A stretch of DNA of 64,000 bases from Zopfochytrium polystomum (Eukaryota; Chytridiomycota; Chytridiomycetes; Chytridiales; Chytridiaceae): positions 124,001 to 188,000 of the forward strand of contig JAIVFJ010000049.1 of assembly GCA_025765615.1 (NCBI GenBank), given 5' to 3'. Shown piece by piece: positions 15,564-27,400 of the stretch (position 1 is its first letter; every line of letters starts with the position of its first letter). Both the position numbers and the translations under genes were made by a program. Under the pieces are notes generated by a model. That model ran no database searches. It saw only the letters and a list, made by a program, of their open reading frames with translations, and was not told where the DNA came from.

Positions 15564-16731
15564 AAGCAGATAAATAATATCACACTGTTGTACACTGTTT
15601 AAGACGAGTAACGACGACCCCGAAGAAACAGACAATGACAAAACAAGGACAAATGAAAAATAAATGCTATATGTGGGTATGGCACTCGTTGCCTGGTTAC
15701 GGCCCTGGACTGGAGCTGGGGTGAATGAGATCAGATACATGAACGAAAAGAAAACAGGAGTGTCAAGAAAAATAAGTAGAGAGGAACAGAGGTCATCCAG
15801 GCAGTTCCACAGCTCAATCGTTTTTTCCTGTCTTTCGATAATCTAATCTGTCGCCGACTTCAAACCATTTCGTTACTTTCAGCTGTTCTTTCAATTGATC
15901 TTCAATTCTCTCAATTTCAATTGAATCTCTTTGCTTTTGTTGCAAGTCCTAGTTGATTTCCTCTTTCGACTTCAGGTTCTTTTGGAGATATGATTGCTTG
16001 TGATAACTCGAAGGTTAGGAGAATTCAACTTCTTGAAGGTTAATTTGTCAGTGTTCAACGGAATGGTTTCACTACCCTTGCGTAGGATTGAGCGAACCGC
16101 CGACTGGAAAATGGTATTGCACGGAATGCATTTGAAAGGACAGGGATCTATTGCTTCCCCAAAGAGACTCAGTGCTTCCCCACACCACCAGGCTCCAACT
16201 GAAGGAAGCCCTCACCCGCAAATGAAGAAGAACCAGAAGAATGAGATTTACAACAGCGTGAAACAATTCATGTTGCGTTAGTTACCAGTAACGGATGGAA
16301 ATTGCTTTCTCTCCTAGGGGACACGTTAACCAGGCTGCGGCGGCGGCCAGTTGCTCGGGCGTGGCAACATCATCGGACAGCCACTACTCACAGCGACCAC
16401 CCACATTTTTCCACTTTTTTTGCGTTATTTACTGTTTTACTGCTCGTTCTCCCTCGTCTCTCCTTGCTGATCAAATGCTGTGCGACAGGCTGTTATCGAA
16501 TGGGTGGTTGCCAATATACACCTCAGTACCGTTCGAAGTGGACCAGGAGAAATTCCAACAACAAGAGGACAACACAGACTGCTATGTCGGTTGCATCGAT
16601 ATCAAACTAGGTAAGGGATTCCACAGACTAACAGTTCGTGTGAAAGTTCATGATACCAATAAATGCGTGCGTCGATTTTTTTTTTTTTTTTTTTTTTTTT
16701 AAGGTTTTCGGAGAATTGTCTACCATCCATC
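15564..16731. other. Intergenic region with a possible unassigned exon
   Basis: Between the IQCH-like gene and IFT81. It has a long T run at 16677-16700 just before the IFT81 start. A stretch around 16490-16670 reads as plausible protein on the + strand (YTSVPFEVDQEKF, then CYVGCIDIKLGKGFHRLTVR) in an open frame, but I could not link it to a start, a splice partner or a family. The rest shows no gene. Confidence 0.4.
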
Positions 16732-19637
16732 ATGGCCGCACCGGACCTGAGACTGATCAGCGAACGATTAGCGCAGCCGCCCTTCAACCGATCTCTATCT
16801 GTTATCCAAATTCACGATGAGCTCGCCATCCCTGCCATCGTTCAGCTGATAACAGACGTTGCCTCCCACATCGATGAAGGGGCATCAGTTCCGTCCGTTC
16901 ACAAGGTCGACATCCGAAATGAAGAGCCTGAGGACACTGCCTGGAGACTAGGAGATCTCTTGCGAATCTTGAAGTATCGGGGCGCGGTGGACATGTTTGT
17001 GGCTTTTGCATTTATCGCAGAAAGCCTTCCGTAACATTTTGCCGAAAAAATTCAAGGCCCGAACTCCGACAGCAAATACAGGATGGAGACCGAACACTTC
17101 TCTTGGACATCCTCGGCTTCCTGCTGAAAGACATTCCGACGCACCGAAAACGATGTTACCTTGCTGTCTATTTGGAAGGTGTGGATGTTCCACCAGAGTA
17201 TATGCAGGATGATGGTACGAGAGGAAAGGCGATTTGGCTGCTGTTAAATTCGTCTTGTGAAATGATAGTCACTAGGGATCTGGCGGACCAAGTCGGGATC
17301 TATCAAGAGCAGTTCAAGGAAGTCCATAAATATGTAGACAGCGTGCGCCAGACCGGTTTGATTGCCGTTGGCAATGATGTAGTCTGACTCGGCACTTCGC
17401 GCATTGCAGGAGGGCTCACCGCAAATTTGAAAAAGGAGATCCAACAAATGGAGGAAGAAAAGCAGCAAGTACTCAGTAAAATCAATAAGATACGGAAAAA
17501 AATCGAACAAGTGGTAAGGGTGCTATTGATGGCAAAAAGACTTTGAGACATTAGCCGCAATCCATCCGCAGCCAAATCACGAAACTTGGTTGCAAGCGGC
17601 CAAGAGCCTTCGGCTGGAGCAACAAACTGAAGCTACAGTGATAGAAAGGTTGGAATAGTTGAGTCGGAGCCTTTTGTGAACATAAGAGAGCAGAATTCGA
17701 GAGCAGCGCAATCTGATCGCGACAGCAGAGAAGAAGCTGAGCACCGCCCAGCAGACTCTTAAAGATGCCAGAGTAAGAGTATCTCGAGGACTGTTAAAAT
17801 CTAAGTTGCTCGGCAGACTTCCCTTGCCACAGCAGGTCCCGACGCTCTGTTCGCAAAAATGGAGGAAGAGTGCAAGATGAACAAATACCTCGCGACCGAG
17901 AATTTGCCAAAGGTAGAGCAGCCCCCTTTGACTCGCAGGTAGAGAAAACCCTTAACTGTTCTGTGTGCCTTGAGGCCATCGAAGATGCGAAACTCAAAGT
18001 TCGCGATCTGAACAAAGTGATCTTGGAGCCGCCCCTCAGCGAATCCGACTTTCAAAGGATTGAGGCAGAGATAAAAGCGCTCAATGAGGAAACGGCAAAG
18101 CTGGCAGAGAAGCGGCTTTTAAAAAACAAGTATGCTCAAAGCGACCTTCGCAGAGAATTGAAATATTCGGTTTCCTTTTCCCCACAGCTCGGGTGATGAT
18201 AAACTTGCACTATTCCGACAACAAGCTGCAATCATCGCGAGAAAGAAGGAGGGAACGGCTCAAAGATTGAGTGCAATTACGGAAGAAGTCGCCCGTCTTT
18301 CGGACGAACTCGATAAAAAGCGTGAGCTGGCGAAAGGAAGCTCATCGGGCATCAAAGTAAAATGTTGGCCATGACGTAAAATGATGTTAAACTTTCGAGC
18401 AGATACTCAAAGGCGACGATTTCAAACGATATGTCAGCGAGTTGCGAGGAAAGTCGAACGTTTACAAGCGGAAGAAGGCTGCGTTGTCGGAGTTGATGAC
18501 AGAGTTTGGAATATTGCAAAGGACCGAGGAGGTGGGTCCGAAAATGTGCTCGACCGGCGCTGAGCGGAGTGGCCTTCTACACTTTCTCAGATTCTTCGCT
18601 CTAGAGAGCAAGCTATGTCCTCGACGCTGAGAGAACTGGAGGCTCGAGGCGGTGTTCTTGGTTACCATTCAGACAGAGAAGCACTAGAAAAGGTGCTTCC
18701 ACAGTCGCATTCTATTTATGATTGAACTGAGCGACGAGTCTCTTTTCGCTGCAGGTTTCTGAGAGAAAGTCTGAAATGGACGAAGAAAAGGGAAAAGCTT
18801 TGAACGAAATAAGCGAAATCATCCAAAAGCTGGTGACAACCATCAATGACAAGAAAGGATTGCTGGCCCCGATAATCCAGGAACTGAGAACGCTGCGTAC
18901 GGTTGCTGGGGATATGGAAACCGAATATCTCGCCAAGAAGAAGCAGTACGATGCCACCATGGTGGGAATCGACAGGTTCGTGTGATTAGCTAGATTCAGT
19001 CACCTCATTTAGGTATTGGAGAAAGTGAGGCCATTCAGCTGGAGCAAGAGGTGAAAGGATACCGGCAAGATATCAACAATGACCAAAGCCGATACCACTA
19101 CCTCAGCATGATGATTGGACTGACAGATATAGTTCAGGAAAGAAGTGAGTGCCCATATTATGTAAAACGGAATTTGAACTAAAAGATTCTCCTGTCTGCT
19201 CGTATCTCCCTTCGTAAAGTACTCCAAGAAATGAAGGCATACATTGGTGGCGACGATCTTGTCGAAATGCAGCAAAAGGCTCGGGGCTTCAAAACCTATA
19301 GGGACGCATACAACAAGAAAACAGCGGAGCAGGAAATCTGGGTCGTTTGCTCCGTGAGCAGCAGAAGGAAGTGAAGGTATCGCTGAAACCGAAGCAAAAC
19401 GCCCGGTGTGAAACTTTATTACGTAGGCCAAGCATGAACCCAATATCAAGCAGCTCGCCATGTTCAACGACGTCAAGCGGCTTCTTCAGCTCAAGCTAGA
19501 GCACAATAAAAAGGTGCTGCGTGGCGAAGGGACGGACTCGGGCTTCGAGGGAACGATGGTATAGTATCGCAGAGCGTTTCTCTCGGCATCTCACGTCCCA
19601 TCTATTGCAGATGACGCAAGATCGCCTCGTACTGTAG
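16732..19637 (+). CDS. IFT81: Intraflagellar transport protein IFT81
   Basis: Core IFT-B subunit that, with IFT74, binds tubulin and carries it into the flagellum. The N-terminal calponin-homology-like part aligns with the family ([20 protein letters not shown]). The long coiled coil has the diagnostic block [20 protein letters not shown] followed by FGILQRTEE, and [10 protein letters not shown] near the end. The protein closes with DRLVL and TAG. About 16 exons, including 16732-16994, 17057-17214, 17269-17355, 17410-17513, 17572-17648, 17694-17772, 17817-17912, 17976-18129, 18188-18356, 18403-18531, 18591-18692 and 18755-18975; all these joins are in phase. One problem: in the exon near 19230-19376 the frame giving NKKTAEQE and the frame giving [14 protein letters not shown] differ by one base at about 19334, so one base appears to be missing. 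All other features are intact. Confidence 0.93.
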
Positions 19638-19782
19638 CAATGATTTCTGTATGCTGATAACAGTGAAGTCATTTCTCTGTCATGCCGGGAAGAGGAAAAA
19701 GGAACGTGAAAGAAGGAAAAACAGGGACCAAAAAAGCACAAACTTTCGTACAGGTCGAGCTGAATCAAAAGAAGTGCATGCA

Positions 19783-20701
19783 TCACTTGTTTTCGAAGCT
19801 GAAACTGCCGCCTCCCCCACCGCCGTCCGATTGTGTAAACTTGATATTGTCCATGGAAATCCCAAACTTGCCCAAAATTTGGCTCCCGACCTGCTTGAGC
19901 TTGTCTAGCATTTCCTGTTTCTCCGCGTTCGCCGCCGCTGCGGCTCGTACAGTCAGTTCCCGAATTTGCCGATCGCTCTCTGCAGATTGCGTCCGGTCCC
20001 GTTCCTTGATCTTTTTCCAATCTAAGGAGCCAAGTCAGTAGAACCAAAGGAATAACCCGACACACCTTCCAAAGCCTGGTACAACGAACTTGCTTTCGTC
20101 AACTTTGAGCCCGCCGTTGCCCTCCGGACTAGAGCCCGCAGAAAGTTTGGGTCCAGCTCCAGCGCTGCCCGGAAGAGTTAAAAAAAAAAAAAAAAAAGTA
20201 GTGTAAGCGAAACCAATTTCGTTCCTGGACAAACAAATCACCTTTATCGCACTCCTTCACAGCTTCTTCGTGTTTTCCCTACATCGCTTCGCGTTTTAGC
20301 CGAGAGAAACTGTTGGCCCGCCCGCGCATCTCTTTCTTTTATCTGCAAAACTAACGTACTAGTTGCACGAGGCACGCGGCGGCGTTCGAGTGCAGCACGG
20401 CGAGGTCCTTCTGGGCATCTTCCGGACACAGATCGATGGCTAGATCGTACTGCTCCTTTGCGGCGATCCACTTGCGCTGCTTGAAGAGTGCGTTGCCCGC
20501 GTCCTTGAGACCCAGGACTTGACATAGCAGAGCGGCGTGCTCCTCTGGGCTCAGAGGAAACAGATCGCCGGAGCTGCTTCGGGCTGATGCTGCTGATACG
20601 GCAACAGCGCCTCCTACACCTTCTGAGCCTACTGCCGAATGGCCGATGAGCGATTCGTCTTCGGCCGACGAGACCGTGCAGTCGTGTGGTGGGGACTTCA
20701 T
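19783..20701 (-). CDS. TTC1: TTC1-like tetratricopeptide repeat protein
   Basis: Four exons (20701-20360, 20278-20242, 20164-20066, 20021-19783) join in phase to about 238 residues. After a Ser/Ala-rich N-terminus come tetratricopeptide repeats: LGLKDAGNALFKQRKWIAA, then HSNAAACLVQLGKHEEAVKE, then ALELDPNFLRALVRRA. The C-terminus has MLDKLKQVGSQILGKFGIS and a Gly-rich end with SFSFENK, which matches the conserved tail of TTC1, a TPR adaptor that binds Hsp70/Hsp90-type chaperones and G-protein partners in animals. Here it is somewhat shorter than animal TTC1. The gene lies tail to tail with IFT81, with 145 bp between the two stop codons. The function beyond a TPR adaptor is inference. Confidence 0.82.
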
Positions 20702-20737
20702 TATTGTATCCACAAAAATGTATATTGGAGCAAAACA

Positions 20738-20762
20738 AAAAAAAAAAAAAAAAAAAAAAAAG
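20738..20762. repeat. Poly-A tract
   Basis: An A run of about 24 between the TTC1-like gene and the next minus-strand gene. Confidence 0.85.
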
Positions 20763-20818
20763 CAAACACCACGTAGAAAGAGCCACTCATCAAAAGCCCC
20801 AGTCCCGAATTCCCAGTT

Positions 20819-22441
20819 TTACCACCGCTGTTTGTACCTTGGCCTTGCGGACGCTGCCTTTGATGCGTTCAATGCCATCTTCGAAAAAGACTGATCCCCA
20901 TTTGCTGACTTCCGTTCAGCCGCAGGAGCGCTCGCGCACTCCGGCAGCGAAACGCTAATGGGCTTGAGGTAAAGTCCACCTGAAGGGTGCACGGATGACT
21001 CGGGAACAGTGGGTTGGGGACTCGGTCCGGATCGACTCACTGGTGATGATGTGCGAGACGCAGTCCAGTCTGCTCCCGCCGACTGCGAACCTTCTTTTGG
21101 TGGAGTCGCACGGCTGGTGTGTGCATTGCTATTGCCTTGAGCCGCAAATCGATGAGACGGTACGATGGTTCCACTACCTGCAGCCGCGCTAACTTTTCGG
21201 GTGGTGTTGGGCTTGATTGTTGACGTAGACGAGGTGTCGGATAATACCGATTGAGCGCTTGTGAACGACTCATTCGACAATTTTTCGGCTTTTGTGGCAA
21301 ACGTTACGTGGAGGCCGCCTCGTTTCACCGTCTTGCGGGAGCTTCTGTCGGCGGAAAATCCTGCAGCTTGAGGCAGCATGGGTGAGGGAGAACGGGAAAC
21401 AGGAAACAATCTTGCGTTTGACGTGGCCAGGGCGTTCGGCCGCCTGAACAATTCAGCACCGCTGCTTGCAACACTCGAATATGTGGCAGTGGTTTTTCTT
21501 TGGGGTATATGGCTATCCAAGCTCGAGTCATTATTTTCGTTGAAACTTGTAAACGGAGACCATGGGGATCCGTTCGCGTAGAATTCTTCAGGAAAGAAAA
21601 GTGGAGATTGCTCTTCTAGGGCAAAGTTTCAGCAAATCCAGTGTGATCAGGTTCCAGCCCATACCTTCCTGAGAGAGGTGAAGTGATTCATTGATTGCTT
21701 TCGAGTTATGTTCGATTGCCTTCGATCCCTCCTGGATCAACATAGATACTACGGCGCAAACTTTTTGAAACTTGAATTCAACGTCTTCATGGAGATTTGA
21801 AGTGGGCTCAGGTATCCCTTGTAATGCCGCTCCTTCCCCAGGGGCAGCAGCTACCACCACTCCTGTCCCAGCCGGTGAACTAGTTGGAGCCTATAGTTTA
21901 AGTGGGCGTTAGAAAAATAGGGCGAGAAGAGAAAACGCACGACACGCCTACCTTCGACGGATATGTCGCGTTGAAAACAGCAGACGTCTTCGCTTTTACT
22001 GCAGCCAGCTCTTTCCGCAGCTGGCACATGACTGCCGCTTGCTCGCAGATGGTGGCCTCGAGACTTGCATTGACGGCGAGTAGGGCTTCATTCGCAATTT
22101 CAAGATCGAGAATCTTCAGACGGAAGGTCTCAGAACGAGTGAGACTATGCCGCCAATGCCGTTACCTTTCTGACAGCTTTGTCGTTGATTTGGACCTCAA
22201 GATTCTCGAAAGAGTCTTTTAAAGCAGGCGAAGGCGCGCGAAGTTTGGCATTCAGAGGGGAGCCGGAGCCAAGTATGGTTGGTGAACAGCATGAAGTCGA
22301 TGCAGACGGGGAGTTGCCGCGACTTTCAATGTGGGCTGCATCCGGCGGAGGGGTCGTGGAAATTGAAGACGGGGGCGACGGGTATCCGATCGTTGGGGAC
22401 GAAAGTTGCGCGAAGAGAAGGTGGTTTGCGTGATGGTCCAT
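20819..22441 (-). CDS. Uncharacterised coiled-coil protein
   Basis: Four exons (22441-22166, 22128-21952, 21890-21665, 21585-20819) join in phase to about 481 residues ending in YKQRW. Residues from about 93 form a clear coiled-coil block (FRLKILDLEIANEALLAV, then LEATICEQAAVMCQLRKEL). A second helical block follows (HEDVEFKFQKVCAVVSMLIQ). The remainder is Ser/Thr/Pro-rich and probably disordered. I recall similar leucine-rich blocks with LLAIN and SLEA cores in uncharacterised fungal proteins, which is one weak pointer to a fungal host. No catalytic motif, signal peptide or membrane segment is seen. The start was set at the first Met after a long (CT)n tract. Function unknown. Confidence 0.72.
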
Positions 22442-22549
22442 ATGAACCTTGCGGGAAGGTTGACCTGGTTCGCGCCCGGACTGTGAAGCCGCAAAACGAA
22501 AAAATCGCGGGTGGATTTCAAAAAATGCCAGCAACAGCAGGAGGGAGGG

Positions 22550-22726
<177 letters not shown>

Positions 22727-22984
22727 TGTGGACTGTCCAGTGTGAAGGATCGGCGCGCGGTTGGGACGAGTCACGCACGATCACTCATGACAAAACTGTC
22801 ACGGGATTTCCTCTCGCCACAACAAACAAACGAACTCAGCGTGTCAATCTTTATTTATTTATTTTTTTTTTTTTAATAATAATAATAATAATATGTTGGC
22901 TGCGCGCCAGCGCCAGTCAAGCGTGCCACTCTGGCGTGCCGGCTGACCGGCCCCGCTGAGTACTCCGTGCAATGCGGATGGCTG

Positions 22985-23011
22985 GGCTGGCTGGGCTGAC
23001 TCCAGCATACA

Positions 23012-23047
<36 letters not shown>
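22985..23047. repeat. (CTGG)n tandem repeat
   Basis: Tandem GGCT/CTGG units, perfect from about 23011 to 23045. Confidence 0.85.
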
Positions 23048-23049
<2 letters not shown>

Positions 23050-24089
23050 GACAGCGGGATGATTCGGAACCATGGGTATGGGTATGAGTGTGTTTATTAT
23101 ATTACATGCCACACACACATATGATACGGGCATGTATTAATATATCGTGACAGCAGAAAAAACTTATGGACATGGGGTATGTGGAATTCTGCTTGTCGGG
23201 GCTGTCGTCTTTATGGGCTGCTGCCATTCTTTGGAGCTGGTTGGGTGTCTACTGTCGGCTCTGTCGGAAGCTGTGGCCACGGATATGATTGATTGATTGA
23301 TTGATTGAAGGCAGAAAACAAAAAGACCGGCTCCGGCGACGCCGCGTGTGCACTTCTGGAGGACCAACTCGCCGCCTTTCCCCAGCCGTTCTTCAGCTCG
23401 TTCGACTCTCCGCCTGCTCCATCTGCGGACCCGGGCGCCGCGCCAAACCCTTCGCTCATCAACAAAGAACAACTCTCTGAATCGTCGACCTCTCAGCGTG
23501 CACGCGCGGGCGCTTTGCGGAAGCAGGGTGCGGTGCGATCGGGCATAGGCGGCGCTCTGGTCTCTGTACGGTGGGCCGTCTGAGGTCCTTTCTCTCCCGT
23601 TTCCTCCCTCTTTGCCTCGGTCCTCCCCTTTTGTTTCCCCTTTTGCTTTCTCTTTCCCTTCCCCTCTTCCAGGGGAATGGGACGGCCACGTTCCAAATTG
23701 AGGGAAGTCTGTGATAAGCCGCTCTCTTATTAATAAGAGGTTGAAAGGCGAAGCCCCAAACCTCCCCCCGCTCGGATATGGGTAATCCAGCGCACAGGCA
23801 ACCTGCCGCTGGATTTAACGGAGAGTGGCAGGCCACAATGTACGTAGTGTGGCAGGCCACAATATAGGTGGTGGCAAGCCACGATGTGCGAAGTGGGGCA
23901 GGCCACATAGCGATGCGGTTGCTTGGGTGAGGACTTTCGCGCAGATAGACAGACACACAGTAAACAAGGAACCACCGGAAAAGAGTGCTGCCATTTTTTT
24001 AAAGGACATATTTTGTAGAAACATCTCACCCATCAAAACCCTGAGCCTAAATCCTCAACCCCTGCGCGGAATTAAACACGCACAAAAAC

Positions 24090-25182
24090 ATGACAACTGG
24101 TACTACGAGTACATGGCTGTTGGTGACTCACGACGACTCGTTGCGCCGCCCATCATTATTCCCAACGCCAACGCCAACGCCGTCACCCGCAACAACAGCA
24201 CCCCAGCTGCACGCGCTGCTCCGCTCGCTGGTGAACGACGGGCGTGGCAGCAGCAGCAGCAGCAGCGATGGCGGCGACGGCGATGACGCCCGGGGAGGCG
24301 TGAACGTTTCCGCCGCTCTGTTACGGCTCACACCACCTCATCTGTAGGGCGGGCGGCGAAAGCGGACGGTCATCATTGCTTACGACGGCTCCACGTCCTC
24401 GCGGAGGGCACTCGAGTGGGCGCGCTTGTCAACTTAGCCGGCGGCAGCGGCAGCGGCTCCACAGAGTCCGGTCCGCCGCCGTGCAGGATGGTCGTCCTGT
24501 GTATTGGTGTCGTCAACGCCGGTGTCGAAGTCGTCCTTTATGAATTCATGGGTGCGTACGGCAGCCGCTCACGAAATGAGAAGAAAAGAAAAGCACGAGC
24601 AGCTTGCTGCATAGTAATTTCGCCCCACTTTCATACGAAACAGATTCTTACTTGCTCGGACGGGCTTTGCTGGTGTGGAGGTCCACCCCACACTGCCGAC
24701 CACACCAGGCAGCGCCAGCGGCGGAGGGATCATCTCGGTCGACAACAGCGCCATCACCACAAGCCCAATCGGCGGCACAGTGACAGCTGAAGCGCACATC
24801 AACCCGCACTACCTGATCCGCAGAAGTACGCACATATCGGCTGCCCAATCGGCTAACAAGATCAAGTTCGCGCTCGAACAGAGCGTCGGCTGCCTCCTCG
24901 CGCTCGAAAAGTCCGGAGCGCTGCGGACGGGTGGGACCACGCCTCCCGTCGACCTGGTGGCTGTTGCTGCGTTCGATGCTGCCGCTGCAATTGAAGCAGT
25001 CACTCGCGCTAACGCCGAATGGTGGCACAGTAGGCGAGGAACGATGGGTCGTCCAAGGGGAAAAGCCAACTGTCATGCTTGGCTCGCGGGGTCACGGCCT
25101 CGAGGAGCGAGTCCTTGTTGGAAGTACCACCTCGGAACTTTTGCATTCCGCCTACGGATGTCACCTCGTTGTTGTCAAGTAG
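24090..25182 (+). CDS. Universal stress protein-like gene (exons partly unresolved)
   Basis: Both ends of a USP (UspA) domain are readable. Exon 1 (24090-24299) encodes a Thr/Pro-rich and Ser/Asp-rich leader; exon 2 (24348-24427) joins in phase and gives RTVIIAYDGSTSSRRALEWA, the typical first strand and helix. Exon 3 (24487-24551) gives VVLCIGVVNAGVEVVL. The last exon ends with GSRGHGLEERVLVGSTTSE and HLVVVK at TAG 25182, which matches the family's nucleotide-binding G-x2-G-x9-G(S/T) loop and final strand. Between 24640 and 25070 the frames do not join simply: one frame holds a helical stretch (NKIKFALEQSVGCLLALEKS), another leads into the C-terminal block. Either more introns are present or the gene is damaged. 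USP proteins bind ATP or act in stress responses; the role here is unknown. Confidence 0.6.
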
Positions 25183-25697
25183 TTGGGCCAGATTGCACTG
25201 TTTACGAGAGAGAACGGGCTCCGGAAGATACTTTCATCAGTATGCAGGAGAAACGTTCGAAAGTGCAAAAAATTCCGGGAGTTGTCACCTTCATATGCGA
25301 GTGCCCAGCAGCATAAATACTTTTTCAGCTGCTACCTGCGACTCACGAATGGTTCCCTCAGAAATGGGAGATTGAAGCCAGTGTATGGGATTCCTGATCT
25401 CATGGACCATTGAGCTTTAGCCTAATAGGTCTTATTTTTGAATATTCATTTTTACCTGTACAATAAAACCAAATCGGTGCTGATGCCCCACATCAAAAGA
25501 GCATCCTGTGTTGCTTGTGCTGCACTGCTGAATGGGCCGAAGCACTTGGGAACACCTTTTTTAATCATTCTTATTTTGGCTCAATTTCTCCGCTAATGTG
25601 GCCTCAATCGGAGTCAAGCCCTCAGAAGAGCGCGACCAGGGTTTTATCTTGTAAAGCACATAATCTCAAACGTCAAGAGCGGTGGACACACAAGATG
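25183..25697. other. Intergenic, no gene seen
   Basis: AT-richer sequence after the USP-like gene leading to the solo LTR. An AATAAA lies at about 25463-25468. No coding or structural signal is visible. Confidence 0.5.
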
Positions 25698-26000
25698 TGT
25701 CAGAAACATGGCAGGACAAGGCAAGGCAAGGCAGACGAGGAACTGAGCGGAGTGATGATTGTCTTGGAAACAATAATTCACTTGAGGGATGGGACAGGTC
25801 CCCCATCCCCCTTTTATACCTTTTGAGAGTCTTCCTTGTCAAGACTCAAAGAAAGTTCCAGAAAGAGCAATTAGTAATACAATGATACCAATGATACCAA
25901 TGACAACAAGACAAGTCAGGAAAGCAAAGAAGGTTCCAGAAGGTTCCATGAAGGAATGTTCTAGAAGGTTCCAGAGGTTTCCAGAGGGTGATTCATAACA
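25698..26000 (-). mobile_element. Solo LTR with heat-shock elements (copy 1)
   Basis: A 303-bp unit with TGT...ACA ends, flanked by a perfect 5-bp duplication AGATG (25693-25697 and 26001-26005), the expected mark of an LTR retrotransposon insertion reduced to a solo LTR. Read on the minus strand it begins TGTTATGAATCAC, then carries GAA/TTC arrays and a TATA box (25812-25820, TATAAAAG on the minus strand). A very similar unit lies in the opposite direction at 60192-60497. Confidence 0.85.
25929..25971. promoter_or_regulatory. Two four-unit heat-shock elements in the LTR
   Basis: GAAggTTCcaGAAggTTC at 25929-25946 and GAAtgTTCtaGAAggTTC at 25954-25971. Each is a perfect run of four inverted nGAAn units, the binding site of trimeric heat-shock factor. 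They lie upstream of the LTR's own TATA box. Confidence 0.8.
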
Positions 26001-27194
26001 AGATGCGGCCAGCCGTGGGCACTGAGGAATCTCATCCTTGCCAGCAACAGGAACAAACAGTTAATAGCTAAACAGTGGGACGCACAGGGGACAAATGGTG
26101 TGAGACAATACCCACTCCTTTGACCCCAGGATCCAGGCCCTATAGTGAAGGAAAGCAAATAAGGCACCGTGGGTCGATATACAGATCATTATTCCTCCAG
26201 CACAGAAAACCTGAAAGTCCAACGCTTCATCTCGTTCACGATAGATCTGTGAAGTGTAGTTTAGCGGCTTTGTCGCGTGAATAGAAAGAACACTTATCCC
26301 CAAAAATACAAAAAAAGTTGGAGGAGTGGGGGAGAAAAGTAAAAGCACGACAACATCGCACCCACCTTTCTTCCAAAAAGAAAAAGCATTATCCTCTCAA
26401 CAACTCTATGAGCATCAACAGAGGTTAGAGGAAGAAAGAATGAAGAACACCAAGACTTACATGCTATTTTCTAGCTCAATGTGGGCGCTTGCCTGGATTA
26501 TTTTTCCCAAAAATTTGCCCCAGAGCCAGAAAAGCCCATGCGCAAGAAGCCTATCTTCTCATTCAACATCTTCGAGAATCCTCAAAAGTCGTGTTTCTTT
26601 ACTCAAGACCTTTGACGAGGCCAAGCAGGCTCTGGCTCAAAACAAAGTGGAGCCTAATTCTTCTGCAGGAAAAGCTTGTTTGTACTTTCTTCATCTAACG
26701 GAGTCCATGTTGCTTCAAAAGCCAGATCTTAAAACTGCGTAATGCTCTCGCTAAACACGCAATCAAAGAATACAAGATTTATCTTAAAAATTTCATCAAA
26801 CTCAAAAGGCGGCTGATGCGTATAATAGTTTGCTCTCTCTTGTTGTCACTTGTAATTACGATGGTGTGGATATCAGTTCCTATTTTGACACTTCGTTGAA
26901 AAACCAAGATCAATCATCATCAACACACTAAAGAAAACAAGGCTTTGCGGGTAAACCTGTTTCCTAAATGCAATTAGTGAGGGGGGCTAATTTTTTGTCT
27001 TTGGTGCCCAATCAAAACTCTGCGGAAAAACTGGAAAAGGAAGGAAGAGCTGAAAAAGGAAGCGAAAATGCTGAAGAAAGACAGACAGACAGGAATCCAA
27101 AACTGCTCTTGATCCAAAAATGCTCTAGAGAGACAGTCAGACAGACACACCCTTACTTAGAGACTGACAGACAGACTGACAGCAAGATTGCATT

Positions 27195-27400
<206 letters not shown>

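Noticed and set aside
23164..23583. Overlapping GC-rich open frames on both strands
   Set aside because: No family motif, no splice logic and no conserved block; long frames are expected by chance in GC-rich DNA.
26390..26930. ESCRT-like or other cellular gene
   Set aside because: Helical composition looked suggestive, but several frame changes are needed and no family motif is present.
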